From: Labrys sedimenti
GTDB taxonomy: Bacteria > Pseudomonadota > Alphaproteobacteria > Rhizobiales > Labraceae
DNA: 64,000 nucleotides
Assembly (NCBI RefSeq): GCF_034424805.1
Contig: NZ_JAXOUF010000005.1
Coordinates: forward strand, 124,001-188,000
Reading direction: 5' to 3'
A program made the position numbers and the translations under genes. Shown one piece after another: positions 50,906-60,269 of the stretch. Numbering within the stretch: the first letter of the stretch is position 1; the number at the start of each line of letters is the position of its first letter. The notes under the pieces are model-generated. The model ran no database searches. It was not told where the DNA came from and was given only the letters and a program-made list of their open reading frames with translations.

Positions 50906-51885
50906 TCAGCTTCTCCATTCGAGGTGGTTGCGGGGATGATGCGGTAGTCGCCGGTGGCGGGATCGATGCCGTCGACGCGCGCGAGCTCGGCCAGCCGGCG
51001 CGACGAGCCGCGGCCGGAGAGGACGGCGACGAGATCGATAGTCTCGGCGATCAGCGCGCGCGGGACGGTGACGACGGCTTCCTGGATGAGTTGTTCGAGG
51101 CGACGCAGCGCGCCGATGCCGGAGCCGGCGTGGATCGTGCCGATGCCGCCGGGATGGCCGGTGCCCCAGGCTTTGAGCAGGTCGAGGGCTTCTGAGCCGC
51201 GGACCTCGCCAATGGGAATGCGATCGGGCCGCAGGCGCAGCGAGGAGCGGACGAGATCGGAAAGCGTGGCAACGCCATCCTTGGTCCGCATCGCGACAAG
51301 GTTCGGCGCAGCGCATTGCAGCTCGCGGGTATCCTCGATGAGGACGACGCGATCTGCTGTCTTCGCCACCTCGGCGAGCAGCGCGTTGGTCAGCGTTGTC
51401 TTGCCGGTAGAAGTGCCGCCGGCGACGAGTATGTTGGCGCGGGACTGGACCGCTGCGCGCAGCTTCACTGCCTGATCGGCCGTCATGATGCCGGCGGCCA
51501 CATAATCGTCGAGCGTGAAGACCGCGACAGCCGGCTTGCGAATAGCGAAGGCGGGTGACGCTACGACTGGCGGAAGCAGGCCCTCAAAACGCTCACCTGT
51601 TTCCGGCAACTCGGCCGAGACGCGCGGCGAGCGGGCGTGGACCTCCGCACCGACATGGTGCGCGACCAGACGCACGATGCGCTCGCCATCGGCGGCCGTC
51701 ATCGTCTCGCCGGTGTCGGCCAGCCCTTCGGAAAGCCGATCCACCCAGATGCGCCCATCGGGGTTCAGCATCACCTCGACCACGGCCGGGTCTTCCAGAA
51801 ACCGCGCGATTGCCGCTCCGAGCGCGGTGCGCAGCATGCGCGCTCCGCGCTGGATCGCTTCCTGCCTGTGGTGGGTGGATGCCAT
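50902..51885 (-). CDS. trbB: Conjugal transfer ATPase TrbB (VirB11-like)
   Basis: 327 residues. Hexameric secretion ATPase with Walker A VAGGTSTGKTTLTNALL, the Asp box VLIEDTRELQC, Walker B region IPIGEVRGSEALDLL and the His box GHPGGIGTIHAGSG. First gene of the trb operon as left after the cassette insertion. Upstream are a 7-bp hairpin covering its ribosome site and a palindrome. Confidence 0.95.
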   Translation of the reverse strand: MASTHHRQEAIQRGARMLRTALGAAIARFLEDPAVVEVMLNPDGRIWVDRLSEGLADTGETMTAADGERIVRLVAHHVGAEVHARSPRVSAELPETGERFEGLLPPVVASPAFAIRKPAVAVFTLDDYVAAGIMTADQAVKLRAAVQSRANILVAGGTSTGKTTLTNALLAEVAKTADRVVLIEDTRELQCAAPNLVAMRTKDGVATLSDLVRSSLRLRPDRIPIGEVRGSEALDLLKAWGTGHPGGIGTIHAGSGIGALRRLEQLIQEAVVTVPRALIAETIDLVAVLSGRGSSRRLAELARVDGIDPATGDYRIIPATTSNGEAE

Positions 51886-52245
51886 GTCGTCCCCGTTTCT
51901 CGTGGGGACGCAACAGATGATCCCCGGATCGGGGATTATTAAAAGAGCCCGGAATCAGGCCGATTCAACAAGTTTCGGTCGTAGTAGTAGTGTAGCGTGC
52001 AAATACAGGAGAACGGCGGCGAGGGCCTCATATTGACGGATTACTTGCTGCGATTGTTCGCCGATTGCGCGTGAAAATCCGGTCGGCGATTCGGCGATCC
52101 TTACAAAGGCGACGAGGGGGGTGGAAACCAGTAAGGCTTCTTGTGGGAAGGGGAGTGGCGAAAGCTTCCATCGGCGAGAGTCGTTCCCCCGAGAGGCGAT
52201 GGAGTCCGGTATCGGCCCTATCGAGCGTCTTCTTGGCAGTCGCGG
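51886..52245. other. Intergenic region between trbB and tetR with two dyads
   Basis: About 360 bases. CGTCCCC (51888-51894) and GGGGACG (51904-51910) form a hairpin that would hold the trbB ribosome site GGGGAC. ATCCCCGGATCGGGGAT (51920-51936) is a near-perfect palindrome just upstream, a candidate operator for the trb operon. The rest, to 52245, shows no gene; a Met-less minus-strand frame to 51958 is open but unrecognisable. It includes the left end of the inserted cassette. Confidence 0.45.
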
Positions 52246-52881
52246 CTATTTCGACTTCGCCGCGCCATAACGCAGGCCATCCAGCAGCAGCATGAGCATT
52301 CGTTCGGTGTGCGCCGGCCCATCCTCCCCTGAAGCCACGGCGAGGTTTCCGATCGCGCGCAGCAGATCGTAGGGCGCAATGTCAGCTCGGACTTCTCCCG
52401 CAGCGGCAGCAGCATTCAGCAGCATCGACAGAGCCGGTTCAAATCGGCTTCGGAAATAGTCCGGCAAGGTGGCGAATGCCGGATCGCCGGAATGGAGCGC
52501 CGCGGCCAACCCCTGTTTGGTAGCGAGGAAGCGCGTGTAGCGCTTCAACCAAGCTGCCAGAGCATCGGCTGGCCCATGCTCAGCGGCAAGCATCGCCGCC
52601 GCACCGGCGCAGGCATCAACCTCCCGGCGAAACACCGCAGCCACCAGATCGGCACGCGTCGGGAAACGGCGGTAGAGCGTACCCAGCCCAACGCCCGCCT
52701 GCGTCGCAATCTCCCGGATGGGCGCATCCACCCCCGAACGGGCGAACACGATCTTGGCCGCTTCCAAAACGGCTTCCTCGTTTCTGCGAGCATCAGCACG
52801 CATTCGCGGTGCGGGTGCTTCGGCATCGCCAGGAGCCGGTGACGCGGCTTCGCCTGCATTCCGGAGTTCGGTCGACAACAT
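52246..52881 (-). CDS. TetR-family transcriptional regulator
   Basis: 211 residues from the ATG at 52881, with AGAGGG nine bases upstream; starting at 52911 would place the codon inside an operator. The N-terminal helix-turn-helix (NEEAVLEAAKIVFARSGVDA, PIREIATQAGVGLGTLYRRF) is typical, followed by a TetR C-terminal domain (FLATKQGLAAALHSGD). It is divergent from the hydrolase gene, with two identical-class palindromes between them. Cassette inserted in the trb operon; probably represses the hydrolase-SDR genes and itself. Confidence 0.93.
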   Translation of the reverse strand: MLSTELRNAGEAASPAPGDAEAPAPRMRADARRNEEAVLEAAKIVFARSGVDAPIREIATQAGVGLGTLYRRFPTRADLVAAVFRREVDACAGAAAMLAAEHGPADALAAWLKRYTRFLATKQGLAAALHSGDPAFATLPDYFRSRFEPALSMLLNAAAAAGEVRADIAPYDLLRAIGNLAVASGEDGPAHTERMLMLLLDGLRYGAAKSK

Positions 52882-52903
52882 TTTTGCGATCCCTCTTGAT
52901 AAA

Positions 52904-52947
52904 CGGATCAATGATCCGTATTTATAGTATAGCGGATCATTGATCCG
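52904..52947. promoter_or_regulatory. Two TetR-type palindromic operators
   Basis: CGGATCAATGATCCG (52904-52918) and CGGATCATTGATCCG (52933-52947), 15 bp each and 29 bp apart centre to centre, are near-identical palindromes. Between them is the AT-rich TATTTATAGTATAG with a -10-like TATAGT. The layout fits overlapping divergent promoters closed by a TetR dimer at each site. Confidence 0.8.
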
Positions 52948-52974
52948 GTTTCCAGTTCGGAGGTTCGCAGTCTC

Positions 52975-53913
52975 ATGTCCAGCCCGTTCGCAGAAACCCG
53001 CGCGCGCACTGCCGGATTACCCGCCGTTGTTTCCATCTCTCCCATTACCTTACTGTCACCGGGACGAGGCGTTGATCTGCACGTTCGGGTTTCCTTACCG
53101 ATCTCAGGCTACACGCTGCCCGTCATCATCTTCTCGCACGGCAATGGCCAGTCGTTTCACGCCTATGGCCCCCTTGCTGATTATTGGGCAGCGCATGGTT
53201 TCGCCGTAATCCAGCCGACACATCTGGATTCGCGGATGCTCGGCCTTGCCGCGAACGATCCTCGCCGCCCCCAATTCTGGCGCTTTCGTGAGCAAGACCT
53301 AGCCACCGTCCTCGACGGGCTTGATCGCATAGAGAACGAAGCATCGCTGATCCGGGGGCGGCTCGACCACTCTCGTATCGCGGTTGCCGGCCATTCATGG
53401 GGCGCCCAGACCGCCAGTACCTTGCTTGGCACCACCCATCCCGATCCCGACGACGGATCGGTGGTCAATAGGAAGGACAACCGCGTGAAAGCGGGCGTGC
53501 TGCTGGCGCCGCCAGGTAGAGGCAATGGCCTGACAGAATATGCGGCCCATACCTACCCATTCATGTATCCAGATTTCTCGACCATGACGGCGCCGACCTT
53601 GGTCATCGTCGGCGACCGCGATGTCGGCAGACTTTCGACACATGGCGCCGAGTGGTGGCGTGATGCCTACGATTTGAGCCCCTCACCCAAGGTATTATTT
53701 ACGGCCTTTGGCGGCGAGCATGCTCTTGGCGGCATCCCCGGCTACGAGGCACGCGAGACGACGGACGAACGGCCGCAGCGGGTCGCCGCGATCCAGCGTC
53801 TTTCCACCGCCTTCCTCCGCAGCGCGCTCTATCCCGGCGATCCCGCATTTTCCGAAACGGTCGCGACACTGGCAGCCGATGCCGCGGCGGAAGGCAGCGT
53901 CGAGACGAAGTAA
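52975..53913 (+). CDS. Alpha/beta hydrolase, chlorophyllase/PET-hydrolase-like fold
   Basis: 312 residues. ISGYTLPVIIFSHGNGQSF forms the oxyanion region; nucleophile motif GHSWGAQT, acid in VGDRDVG, and His in GGEHALGG. No signal peptide. The fold is that of large dienelactone-hydrolase/chlorophyllase-like esterases; substrate unknown. It is read away from TetR and upstream of the SDR gene. Confidence 0.8.
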   Translation: MSSPFAETRARTAGLPAVVSISPITLLSPGRGVDLHVRVSLPISGYTLPVIIFSHGNGQSFHAYGPLADYWAAHGFAVIQPTHLDSRMLGLAANDPRRPQFWRFREQDLATVLDGLDRIENEASLIRGRLDHSRIAVAGHSWGAQTASTLLGTTHPDPDDGSVVNRKDNRVKAGVLLAPPGRGNGLTEYAAHTYPFMYPDFSTMTAPTLVIVGDRDVGRLSTHGAEWWRDAYDLSPSPKVLFTAFGGEHALGGIPGYEARETTDERPQRVAAIQRLSTAFLRSALYPGDPAFSETVATLAADAAAEGSVETK

Positions 53914-54001
53914 TCGGACACGCCTGTTCCCACTCCCTCGTAACCCGCGTCTATCCCCATCCGCAGCCGCGCTACGCCATCACCACAAACAGGAGTTTTG
54001 C

Positions 54002-54748
54002 ATGAACACGATTCTCATCACCGGCACCTCGTCCGGCTTCGGGCTTGAGACTGCCCGCTATTTCCTTGATCGCGACTGGACCGTCATTGCCACAATGCGC
54101 ACGCCTCGTGACGATGTGCTGCCAGCATCCGAACGTCTGCGCGTCGTTGCACTCGATGTGACCGACGCTGCCAGCATCACCAGTGCTCTGGATAAAGCAG
54201 GGCCGATCGACGCCCTCGTCAACAACGCCGGTGCCGGTCTGATGGGTGCGCTGGAAGGCGTGTCGATCGACGCAACGCGCCAGCTTTTCGAGCTGAACAC
54301 GTTCGGCACCATGGCGATGACGCAAGCCGCACTGCCCGGCTTCCGGGTGCAAGGGTCGGGCGTGATCGTCAACGTGTCGTCCGCCGTGACGCTCAAGCCG
54401 TTGCCGCTGCTGTCCGCCTACACGGCCAGCAAGGCAGCCGTAGAGGTATTCAGCGAAAACCTCGCTTTGGAAGTGGAGCCCTTCGGTGTGCGTGTGCGGC
54501 TGGTCGTCCCCGGCCGGGCGCCGGAAACGCCCTTTAGCGCGACCGCCCGTGCCCGCTCGCAGAACGGCATACCCGAAGCCTATGCTGCGTGGGCCAGACA
54601 GGTGTTCTCCGCAGCGCCGCAGCTCGTCGAAACCACCACCGCAAGTGACGTGGCGGAAGCGGTCTGGCAGGCCGTGACCGATGCGTCTTCTCCGTTTCGC
54701 ATCCCGGCCGGCGCGGACGCCGTAACGCTTGCCGAGCAGGTCGCGTAA
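54002..54748 (+). CDS. SDR-family oxidoreductase
   Basis: 248 residues from the ATG at 54002, seven bases after AGGAG. Cofactor motif TGTSSGFG, LVNNAGAG, catalytic Ser in VNVSSAV and YTASK (Tyr and Lys of the active site). Classical short-chain dehydrogenase. Forms a unit with the hydrolase, 88 bases apart; an unknown small organic compound is the likely target and inducer. Confidence 0.9.
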   Translation: MNTILITGTSSGFGLETARYFLDRDWTVIATMRTPRDDVLPASERLRVVALDVTDAASITSALDKAGPIDALVNNAGAGLMGALEGVSIDATRQLFELNTFGTMAMTQAALPGFRVQGSGVIVNVSSAVTLKPLPLLSAYTASKAAVEVFSENLALEVEPFGVRVRLVVPGRAPETPFSATARARSQNGIPEAYAAWARQVFSAAPQLVETTTASDVAEAVWQAVTDASSPFRIPAGADAVTLAEQVA

Positions 54749-55071
54749 TAGCCGACCTCGGCCCCTTCACCGGTCGGATCGTTCGCCGCAACGTGGCCGC
54801 TCCGATCGGAAGATTCGAATGAGGCGGTGCCTTCCGAGCTGCGAGCGTACTACTTGAACGACACCGCTTGCCCGACACCTGTTCCCGAATGCTTTTTGGA
54901 GAACCGGCCGATGCGCATGGTGTTGAGACTTTCGGAAACGCTGCGAAACAACCGGTTTGAAGCCGCCATTGCACCTGCCTCGCATCGAGAAGCCCCTCGC
55001 CCAGATATGGCTCAAACCTCATTTTTGCGGTATGCGATTCCGATCCGGTTTTAGGAGAACGCACGAAGAGA
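54749..55071. other. Gap between SDR and copG genes
   Basis: About 320 bases with no supported gene. Short frames on both strands have no recognisable product. It holds the right end of the inserted cassette: in this ICE family copG and trbB are normally adjacent. I found no terminal inverted repeat or target duplication by eye. Confidence 0.45.
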
Positions 55072-55506
55072 TCATTCACGCGCGTCGGGACCAGCCACAT
55101 CTTCGGAAATCTCCTGACGAAGCTTCGGCCCCTGAGCCAGACGCCGACCGAGGGCGGTGATGAACGCTTCATACCGCTCGCTGGATTTGGCCCGCGCCGC
55201 CTGCGCCGCCGGCTCCGGTAATGCGGGCGTCGTGGTGATCCAGAAGCGGATGAACACCGCCAGTGTCTCGACAGCGATGCCGACATCGCGTTCGAGGCGG
55301 GTCATGCGACGATCAAGCTGGTCGAGGCGTTTTGAAATGATCGCCTCTCGCCGTTCGGCATCGTCCGGCGAGAGAAATGACGCGATCGCGGCTTCGGCGA
55401 TCATGGATTGTGACTGATCCCGGCGCGCGGCGAAATCCGCCAGGGTCTTCTCGACGTCGGGGTCCACATAGATCGTGGTTTTTTTCTTCTTTCGGCGAGT
55501 GGTCAT
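55072..55506 (-). CDS. CopG-type ribbon-helix-helix protein (ICE backbone)
   Basis: 144 residues. The first 50 form a ribbon-helix-helix (KKKKTTIYVDPDVEKTLADF, QSMIAEAAIASFLS), followed by a helical region with one hydrophobic stretch (AVETLAVFIRFWITTTP). It lies five bases after traG. In related elements it precedes trbB and may regulate transfer; here the TetR cassette separates them. Confidence 0.85.
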   Translation of the reverse strand: MTTRRKKKKTTIYVDPDVEKTLADFAARRDQSQSMIAEAAIASFLSPDDAERREAIISKRLDQLDRRMTRLERDVGIAVETLAVFIRFWITTTPALPEPAAQAARAKSSERYEAFITALGRRLAQGPKLRQEISEDVAGPDARE

Positions 55507-55511
55507 GGCGC

Positions 55512-57497
55512 CTACAGCTCCATGCCGTCATTCGGATCGAGCGAGACCTGCCGTGCGACGCCCTGCATCTGGCGGATCATGCGCTGGTTGCGCACGGCAT
55601 CCTCGTCGATGTCGTCAGGCGGCTCGCTCTCGAACTCGTTCTCGATCGGCGCTTTCTTTTCTACCGGCTTTACCCGGTGGAGCTCGTGCTGCAGCCGCCG
55701 TTCGGATTCGGTCGGGTCCTCGTCGTCGGATCGGCCTGCCGGTTGCGCATTGAGCGCTTCCGGTCGTGCCGGGATCGGCAGGCTGGTCCAGTCGTCCGGA
55801 CGAATCTGTTCCGGGCGCTTCAAGGAGGGCGGCGACAGCAGGCGTTCGCGGAAACGGGCATCCTCATAGTAGCGAGCCTTTTTCGCCCGGATCGGCGGAA
55901 TGCCGGCGACCATGACGATCTCGTCGGTCGGCGGGAGCTGCATGATCTCGCCCGGCGTGAGCAACTGGCGTGCGGTTTCCGAGCGCGACACCATCAGGTG
56001 GCCGAGCCAGGGCGACAGACGGTGCCCGGCATAGTTCTTCATGGCCTTCATCTCGGTGGCGGTCCCGAGGGCGTCAGAGACGCGCTTGGCCGTCCGCTCG
56101 TCGTTCGTCGCGAAGCTCACGCGAACATGGCAATTGTCGAGGATCGAATTGTTCGGCCCATAGGCTTTCTCGATCTGGTTCAGCGATTGCGCGATCAGGA
56201 AGCTCTTCAACCCATACCCCGCCATGAAGGCCAGCGCGGTCTCGAAAAAGTCGAGGCGGCCGAGCGCCGGAAACTCGTCGAGCATAAGGAGGAGACGATG
56301 GCGCCCGGTCTTCGCCTGGAGCTCTTCGGTCAGGCGCCGGCCGATCTGATTGAGCAGCAGGCGGATCAGCGGCTTGGTCCGGTTGATGTCGCTGGGTGGC
56401 ACGACGAGGTAGAGCGTCGTCGGATGCTCGCCGCCGACGATGTCGCTGATCCGCCAGTCGCAGCGCCGCGTGACCTCGGCAACGACAGGATCGCGGTACA
56501 ATCCGAGAAACGACATAGCGGTTGATAGAACGCCGGAGCGCTCATTGTCGGATTTGTTGAGGAGCTCGCGCGCCGCGCTGGCGACGACGGGATGTGGGCC
56601 GGCCTCGCCCAGATGCGCGGTCTTCATCATGGCGCGCAGCGTCGACTCCACCGGGCGCTTCGGATCGGAGAGGAAGTTGGCGACGCCGGCGAGCGTCTTT
56701 TCCGGCTCGGCGTAGAGGACATGCAGGATCGCGCCGACGAGAAGTGAGTGGCTGGTTTTTTCCCAGTGATTCCTTTTGTCCAAAGACCCTTCGGGATCGA
56801 CCAGAATGTCGGCGATGTTCTGGACGTCGCGGACTTCCCATTCGCCGCGGCGGACCTCGATCAGCGGATTGTAGGCCGAGGATTTCGGATTGGTGGGGTC
56901 GAACAACAGCACGCGGCCATGGTGTGATCGGAAGCCGGAAGTGAGCTGCCAGTTCTCGCCCTTGATATCATGCACGATGGCCGAGCCCGGCCAGGTCAGA
57001 AGCGAAGGTACGACCAACCCGACACCCTTGCCCGAGCGTGTCGGTGCGAAGCACAGCACATGCTCCGGTCCGTCATGGCGCAGATACTCATGTTCGTATC
57101 GACCGAGCACCACGCCGTCGGGGTCGAGCAGCCCGGCGGCCTTGACTTCGGCCTTTTCTGCCCAGCGGGCGGAACCATAGGTCGCAACGTTCTTCGCCTC
57201 GCGTGCGCGCCAGACAGACATGCCGATGGCGACCGCAATGGCGATGAAGCCGCCCGAGGCGGCGATCATTCCGCCCGTCGCGAAGATGCCCGGCGCATAG
57301 GCGTCGTAGAAATACCACCACCACATGATGGCGGCCGGAAAGTAGATCGGCACGCCGAGCAGCGTGAACCACGGCTCGCCGAGCTGCGCCTGGTAGCCGA
57401 GGCTCCACGCAACATACTGCGTCGCGCCCCAGATGGTAACGAGCACGATCAGGAAGACGATCGTGATCTGTCCCCAGAGGATCTTGGTGCCGGACAT
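55512..57497 (-). CDS. traG: Type IV coupling protein TraG/VirD4
   Basis: 661 residues. N-terminal membrane helices to about 95, then Walker A APTRSGKGVGLVVP, Walker B LLLMLDEFPALGRLDFF and the motif FLIAQSLNQIEKAYG. Hexameric pump that links the relaxase-DNA complex to the Trb channel. AAGGA lies eight bases before the ATG. The acidic C-terminal tail probably contacts substrates. Confidence 0.95.
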   Translation of the reverse strand: MSGTKILWGQITIVFLIVLVTIWGATQYVAWSLGYQAQLGEPWFTLLGVPIYFPAAIMWWWYFYDAYAPGIFATGGMIAASGGFIAIAVAIGMSVWRAREAKNVATYGSARWAEKAEVKAAGLLDPDGVVLGRYEHEYLRHDGPEHVLCFAPTRSGKGVGLVVPSLLTWPGSAIVHDIKGENWQLTSGFRSHHGRVLLFDPTNPKSSAYNPLIEVRRGEWEVRDVQNIADILVDPEGSLDKRNHWEKTSHSLLVGAILHVLYAEPEKTLAGVANFLSDPKRPVESTLRAMMKTAHLGEAGPHPVVASAARELLNKSDNERSGVLSTAMSFLGLYRDPVVAEVTRRCDWRISDIVGGEHPTTLYLVVPPSDINRTKPLIRLLLNQIGRRLTEELQAKTGRHRLLLMLDEFPALGRLDFFETALAFMAGYGLKSFLIAQSLNQIEKAYGPNNSILDNCHVRVSFATNDERTAKRVSDALGTATEMKAMKNYAGHRLSPWLGHLMVSRSETARQLLTPGEIMQLPPTDEIVMVAGIPPIRAKKARYYEDARFRERLLSPPSLKRPEQIRPDDWTSLPIPARPEALNAQPAGRSDDEDPTESERRLQHELHRVKPVEKKAPIENEFESEPPDDIDEDAVRNQRMIRQMQGVARQVSLDPNDGMEL

Positions 57498-57521
57498 GGC
57501 GAGGTTCCTTTCTGACGGGTG

Positions 57522-59261
57522 TTAGAGGCCGAGCCCCCGCTTGCGGCCGAAGTCCCAGTCGACGCCGCCATCGTCGCGCGCGACGCCGGAGACGTGACGG
57601 CCGATCTGCTTTTCGAGAGAGGGAGACCAGGGGACGAGCTGGAAGCCGAGGCCGTCGTCGATCATGGCGAAGCGGCCAGAGGCGAGCGTGAAGCGCTGGC
57701 GATAGGAGCCGGCGACATATTCGCCGCCGTCGGCATGGTTGAATGGCAGGCCGGTCTCGGTGGCGAGCTTTTCGCCCAGCGCACTGACCTCGCGATCGCG
57801 TAGCGTGTTGAGCAGACGCCGCGCGAAGACGACGCGCCCGCCCTGCCGTTCGGCGAGACCTTCGCCGATCAGGTGCTCGGCGCGTTGCTCGAGGGCCCGC
57901 TGCACCTCGGCGCCGAAGCCACCCTCCGACAGCGCGATGGGCTCGCGGGCAACCGCCTGCCGATCGAGCCAGGTCGCACCCGCTGCGTTGACCTGAGAGT
58001 GGATATCCAGATCGGAGCGGACAGCGAGCGCGACGCGGCGCTGACCTTGCGCGTCCTCGTAGGCGCGCAGCTCGACAATCGATCCGGGTGGGCTATCGCC
58101 AGCGGCATCGAGATGCGGCAGCTTGATATGATGGGTGCGGCCGTCTACGCCGTCGACCACGGCATAGGCGGTGCCCTTCAGTTCGTCATCCAGACCGCGT
58201 TCGAGCAGGCGACCGACAACGGGCACGTCGAGGCTTTCACCGGCCAGCACATAACTCACCGAGCCGCGCTCGATGCCGCGTTCGGTGAGAGCGCGGTGCA
58301 TGCGCTTGATGATGTCGCCACGCTCGCCGAGCTCGCGCAGGACGCTCTCCGCCTCGGGCCTGATGAACCATTGCGAATGGCCGACCTGTCCCGCGACACC
58401 GAGAATTTCCAGCGTCCGCAGCCGGCCGACCTTCAGAGCGTGGAATTCGTCCGGCTGTCGGTCGGCGTGTGGCGCGAGGTCGATGATGCCGGACTTGCCG
58501 GCGTCGCGGACAAGCTGGCGGTCGAGCTGCGTCCAGCGTTCGGTCTCGATCTGGCTTTCGAGAGTGCGGCGGATATCGAGATCGGTGCGCGGTCCCAACT
58601 CCTGTGTGATGAGCTCACGCGCCCGGTCCCGCATGCCCTCCTTGATGTAGTCGCGCGAGATCACGAGGTCCTGGCCATCGTCCCGCACGCCGCGCACGAT
58701 CAGGTGGACATGCGGATGCTCGGTGTTCCAGTGATCGACGGCCACCCAGTCGAGCTTCGTGCCGAGATCCTTTTCCATCTGGCCGACGAGGTCGCGGGTG
58801 AAGGATCTGAGGTCCGCCATGTCGGGTGCGTCGTCGGGCGAGACGATGAAGCGGAAATGATGCCGGTCATCACCACAGCGCTCTGCGAAGGCGCGGGCGT
58901 CGGCATTCTCCGTTCCCGGCCCGAACAGCCGCGCCTTCTCCCCGTCACGGGTCACGCCGTCGCGGCGCAGATAGTCGAGATGCGTTCCGAGCGGCGCGGA
59001 TCGAGGGGTGTGGCGGACCACACGCGCCTTGACGACGGCGCCGCGGGTGCGCGACGTGATGAGGCGATTGGCCTGGATGCTGGCGCGCTGGCCACGCCCG
59101 AAGCGTGAGCGATTGCCGGAGGTGACGCGGCCGGAGCGCGAGACGCCGCCGCCTGCTTTCTTCGCTGCGGCGAGCGCCTGCGCAACGAAAGGCCGGGCCT
59201 GCTGCGCGCGGGTCGATCGGATGCGGCCTGGACGGATGCGGAACTCGTGGTCATCGGACAT
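57522..59261 (-). CDS. Relaxase with VirD2-like N-terminus and DUF3363
   Basis: 579 residues from the ATG at 59261, seven bases after GGAG. A basic N-terminus leads to HLDYLRRDGV (candidate catalytic Tyr) and the metal-binding HPHVHLIVRG (three-His motif) in a VirD2/MobP-type domain. The C-terminal half is DUF3363. It nicks the origin of transfer and stays attached to the 5' end. The intergenic region before it contains a repeated 9-mer that I regard as oriT. Confidence 0.93.
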   Translation of the reverse strand: MSDDHEFRIRPGRIRSTRAQQARPFVAQALAAAKKAGGGVSRSGRVTSGNRSRFGRGQRASIQANRLITSRTRGAVVKARVVRHTPRSAPLGTHLDYLRRDGVTRDGEKARLFGPGTENADARAFAERCGDDRHHFRFIVSPDDAPDMADLRSFTRDLVGQMEKDLGTKLDWVAVDHWNTEHPHVHLIVRGVRDDGQDLVISRDYIKEGMRDRARELITQELGPRTDLDIRRTLESQIETERWTQLDRQLVRDAGKSGIIDLAPHADRQPDEFHALKVGRLRTLEILGVAGQVGHSQWFIRPEAESVLRELGERGDIIKRMHRALTERGIERGSVSYVLAGESLDVPVVGRLLERGLDDELKGTAYAVVDGVDGRTHHIKLPHLDAAGDSPPGSIVELRAYEDAQGQRRVALAVRSDLDIHSQVNAAGATWLDRQAVAREPIALSEGGFGAEVQRALEQRAEHLIGEGLAERQGGRVVFARRLLNTLRDREVSALGEKLATETGLPFNHADGGEYVAGSYRQRFTLASGRFAMIDDGLGFQLVPWSPSLEKQIGRHVSGVARDDGGVDWDFGRKRGLGL

Positions 59262-59272
59262 GACGCGACTCC

Positions 59273-59401
59273 GCACGGTGCAAAAAGGACCAGAAAATCA
59301 GGAAGATGGGCGCGGAGCGCACGGTGCGCGAAGGCGCTGCACGGTGCGGAACGTGCCAAAAACATGAACAAAAACAACCGCCCGACCGAAGCGCACCGTG
59401 C
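59273..59401. other. Candidate origin of transfer (oriT) with four GCACSGTGC repeats
   Basis: GCACGGTGC occurs at 59273-59281, 59319-59327 and 59339-59347, and inverted (GCACCGTGC) at 59393-59401, all in the gap between relaxase and transglycosylase genes. Copies 2 and 4 extend to GCGCAC-S-GTGCGC, a longer palindrome. An A-rich stretch (AAAAACATGAACAAAAACAA) lies between copies 3 and 4. Position next to the relaxase and the repeat structure suggest oriT or an operator for the relaxase operon. Confidence 0.55.
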
Positions 59402-59504
59402 GCCCTTTTATCCTGCCATCGTCCGGTTGCTGCGCCTGCCTCCGCCCCCGGCGTTCTCCACGACACGCCAGAGCCCGATCGGATGCGAAATGCCGCCGGG
59501 CCGC

Positions 59505-60269
59505 TCATGGCCGGTCCCCAACGGCATTCCGGGCGACGAACAGCCCTTTCGGCTGTGCGGCGACAAGCATCTGCGGCATCGCCGGGACGGGTGAAAGGGC
59601 GTCGTCCGGCGAGCGATGCAAAGTCTGGGAATTGGCGGCCGAAGCGCCGTCATCGCGCCCGACGAAGATCGCCGCCTCGCGCCAATCGAGCGGCCGGGCG
59701 ACCGTCGAACCGCTCTTCGAAGGGCGCTCGCCGCGCAGCGCGGGCGCGAGCGAAGCGACATAAGCCCGCGTCTCGGCGGGCAGCGCTCGGCCCTTCGAAC
59801 GATGCTCATCGTAGCGCGCTGGACCGGCATTGTAGGCCGCGAGCATGGCGGCGATGTCGCCATAGCGATCCCACATCTCGCGCAGATACGCAGTACCCGC
59901 GAGGATGTTGTCGCGCGGGTCGTAAGGATTGCGGCCGAGGCCGTGGCGGATGCGAAGCTCGGCCCAGGTATCCGGCATGACCTGCATCAGACCCATCGCG
60001 CCGGCCGAGGAGACAGCCCGCACGTCGCCCGCGCTCTCGGCGCGCATGACGGCGACGATCCATGCTGGCGGAATGCCGAAGCGGCGTGATGCTCCAGCGA
60101 TATGCGCCGCGTGCGGATGCGCGGTCACGGCGCTCGCCGGAGATGAGGTTTGCGCCAGAACCGTCGGCGTTGCGGCTGCGGTGAAGATCAGGCCGGAAAG
60201 GAGAAGGAGCGCTGAGCGCCGGACGGCGGAAGTGCGTCCGGCGCGAGCGCGATGTCGGACCGCCGCCAT
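59505..60269 (-). CDS. Lytic transglycosylase (VirB1-like), SLT domain
   Basis: 254 residues with a signal peptide (to about 39, TVLAQ). SLT domain with catalytic Glu78 in VMRAESAGD, followed by SAGAMGLMQVMPDTW and YNAGPARYDEH. The C-terminus is low-complexity. It opens peptidoglycan for the mating channel. It starts one base before the DUF736 stop. Confidence 0.92.
   Translation of the reverse strand: MAAVRHRARAGRTSAVRRSALLLLSGLIFTAAATPTVLAQTSSPASAVTAHPHAAHIAGASRRFGIPPAWIVAVMRAESAGDVRAVSSAGAMGLMQVMPDTWAELRIRHGLGRNPYDPRDNILAGTAYLREMWDRYGDIAAMLAAYNAGPARYDEHRSKGRALPAETRAYVASLAPALRGERPSKSGSTVARPLDWREAAIFVGRDDGASAANSQTLHRSPDDALSPVPAMPQMLVAAQPKGLFVARNAVGDRP

Noticed and set aside
51958..52200. 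Open minus-strand frame between trbB and tetR
   Set aside because: No start codon in frame, no recognisable product, and the apparently sensible stretch depends on one reading of a run of six C; left as intergenic.
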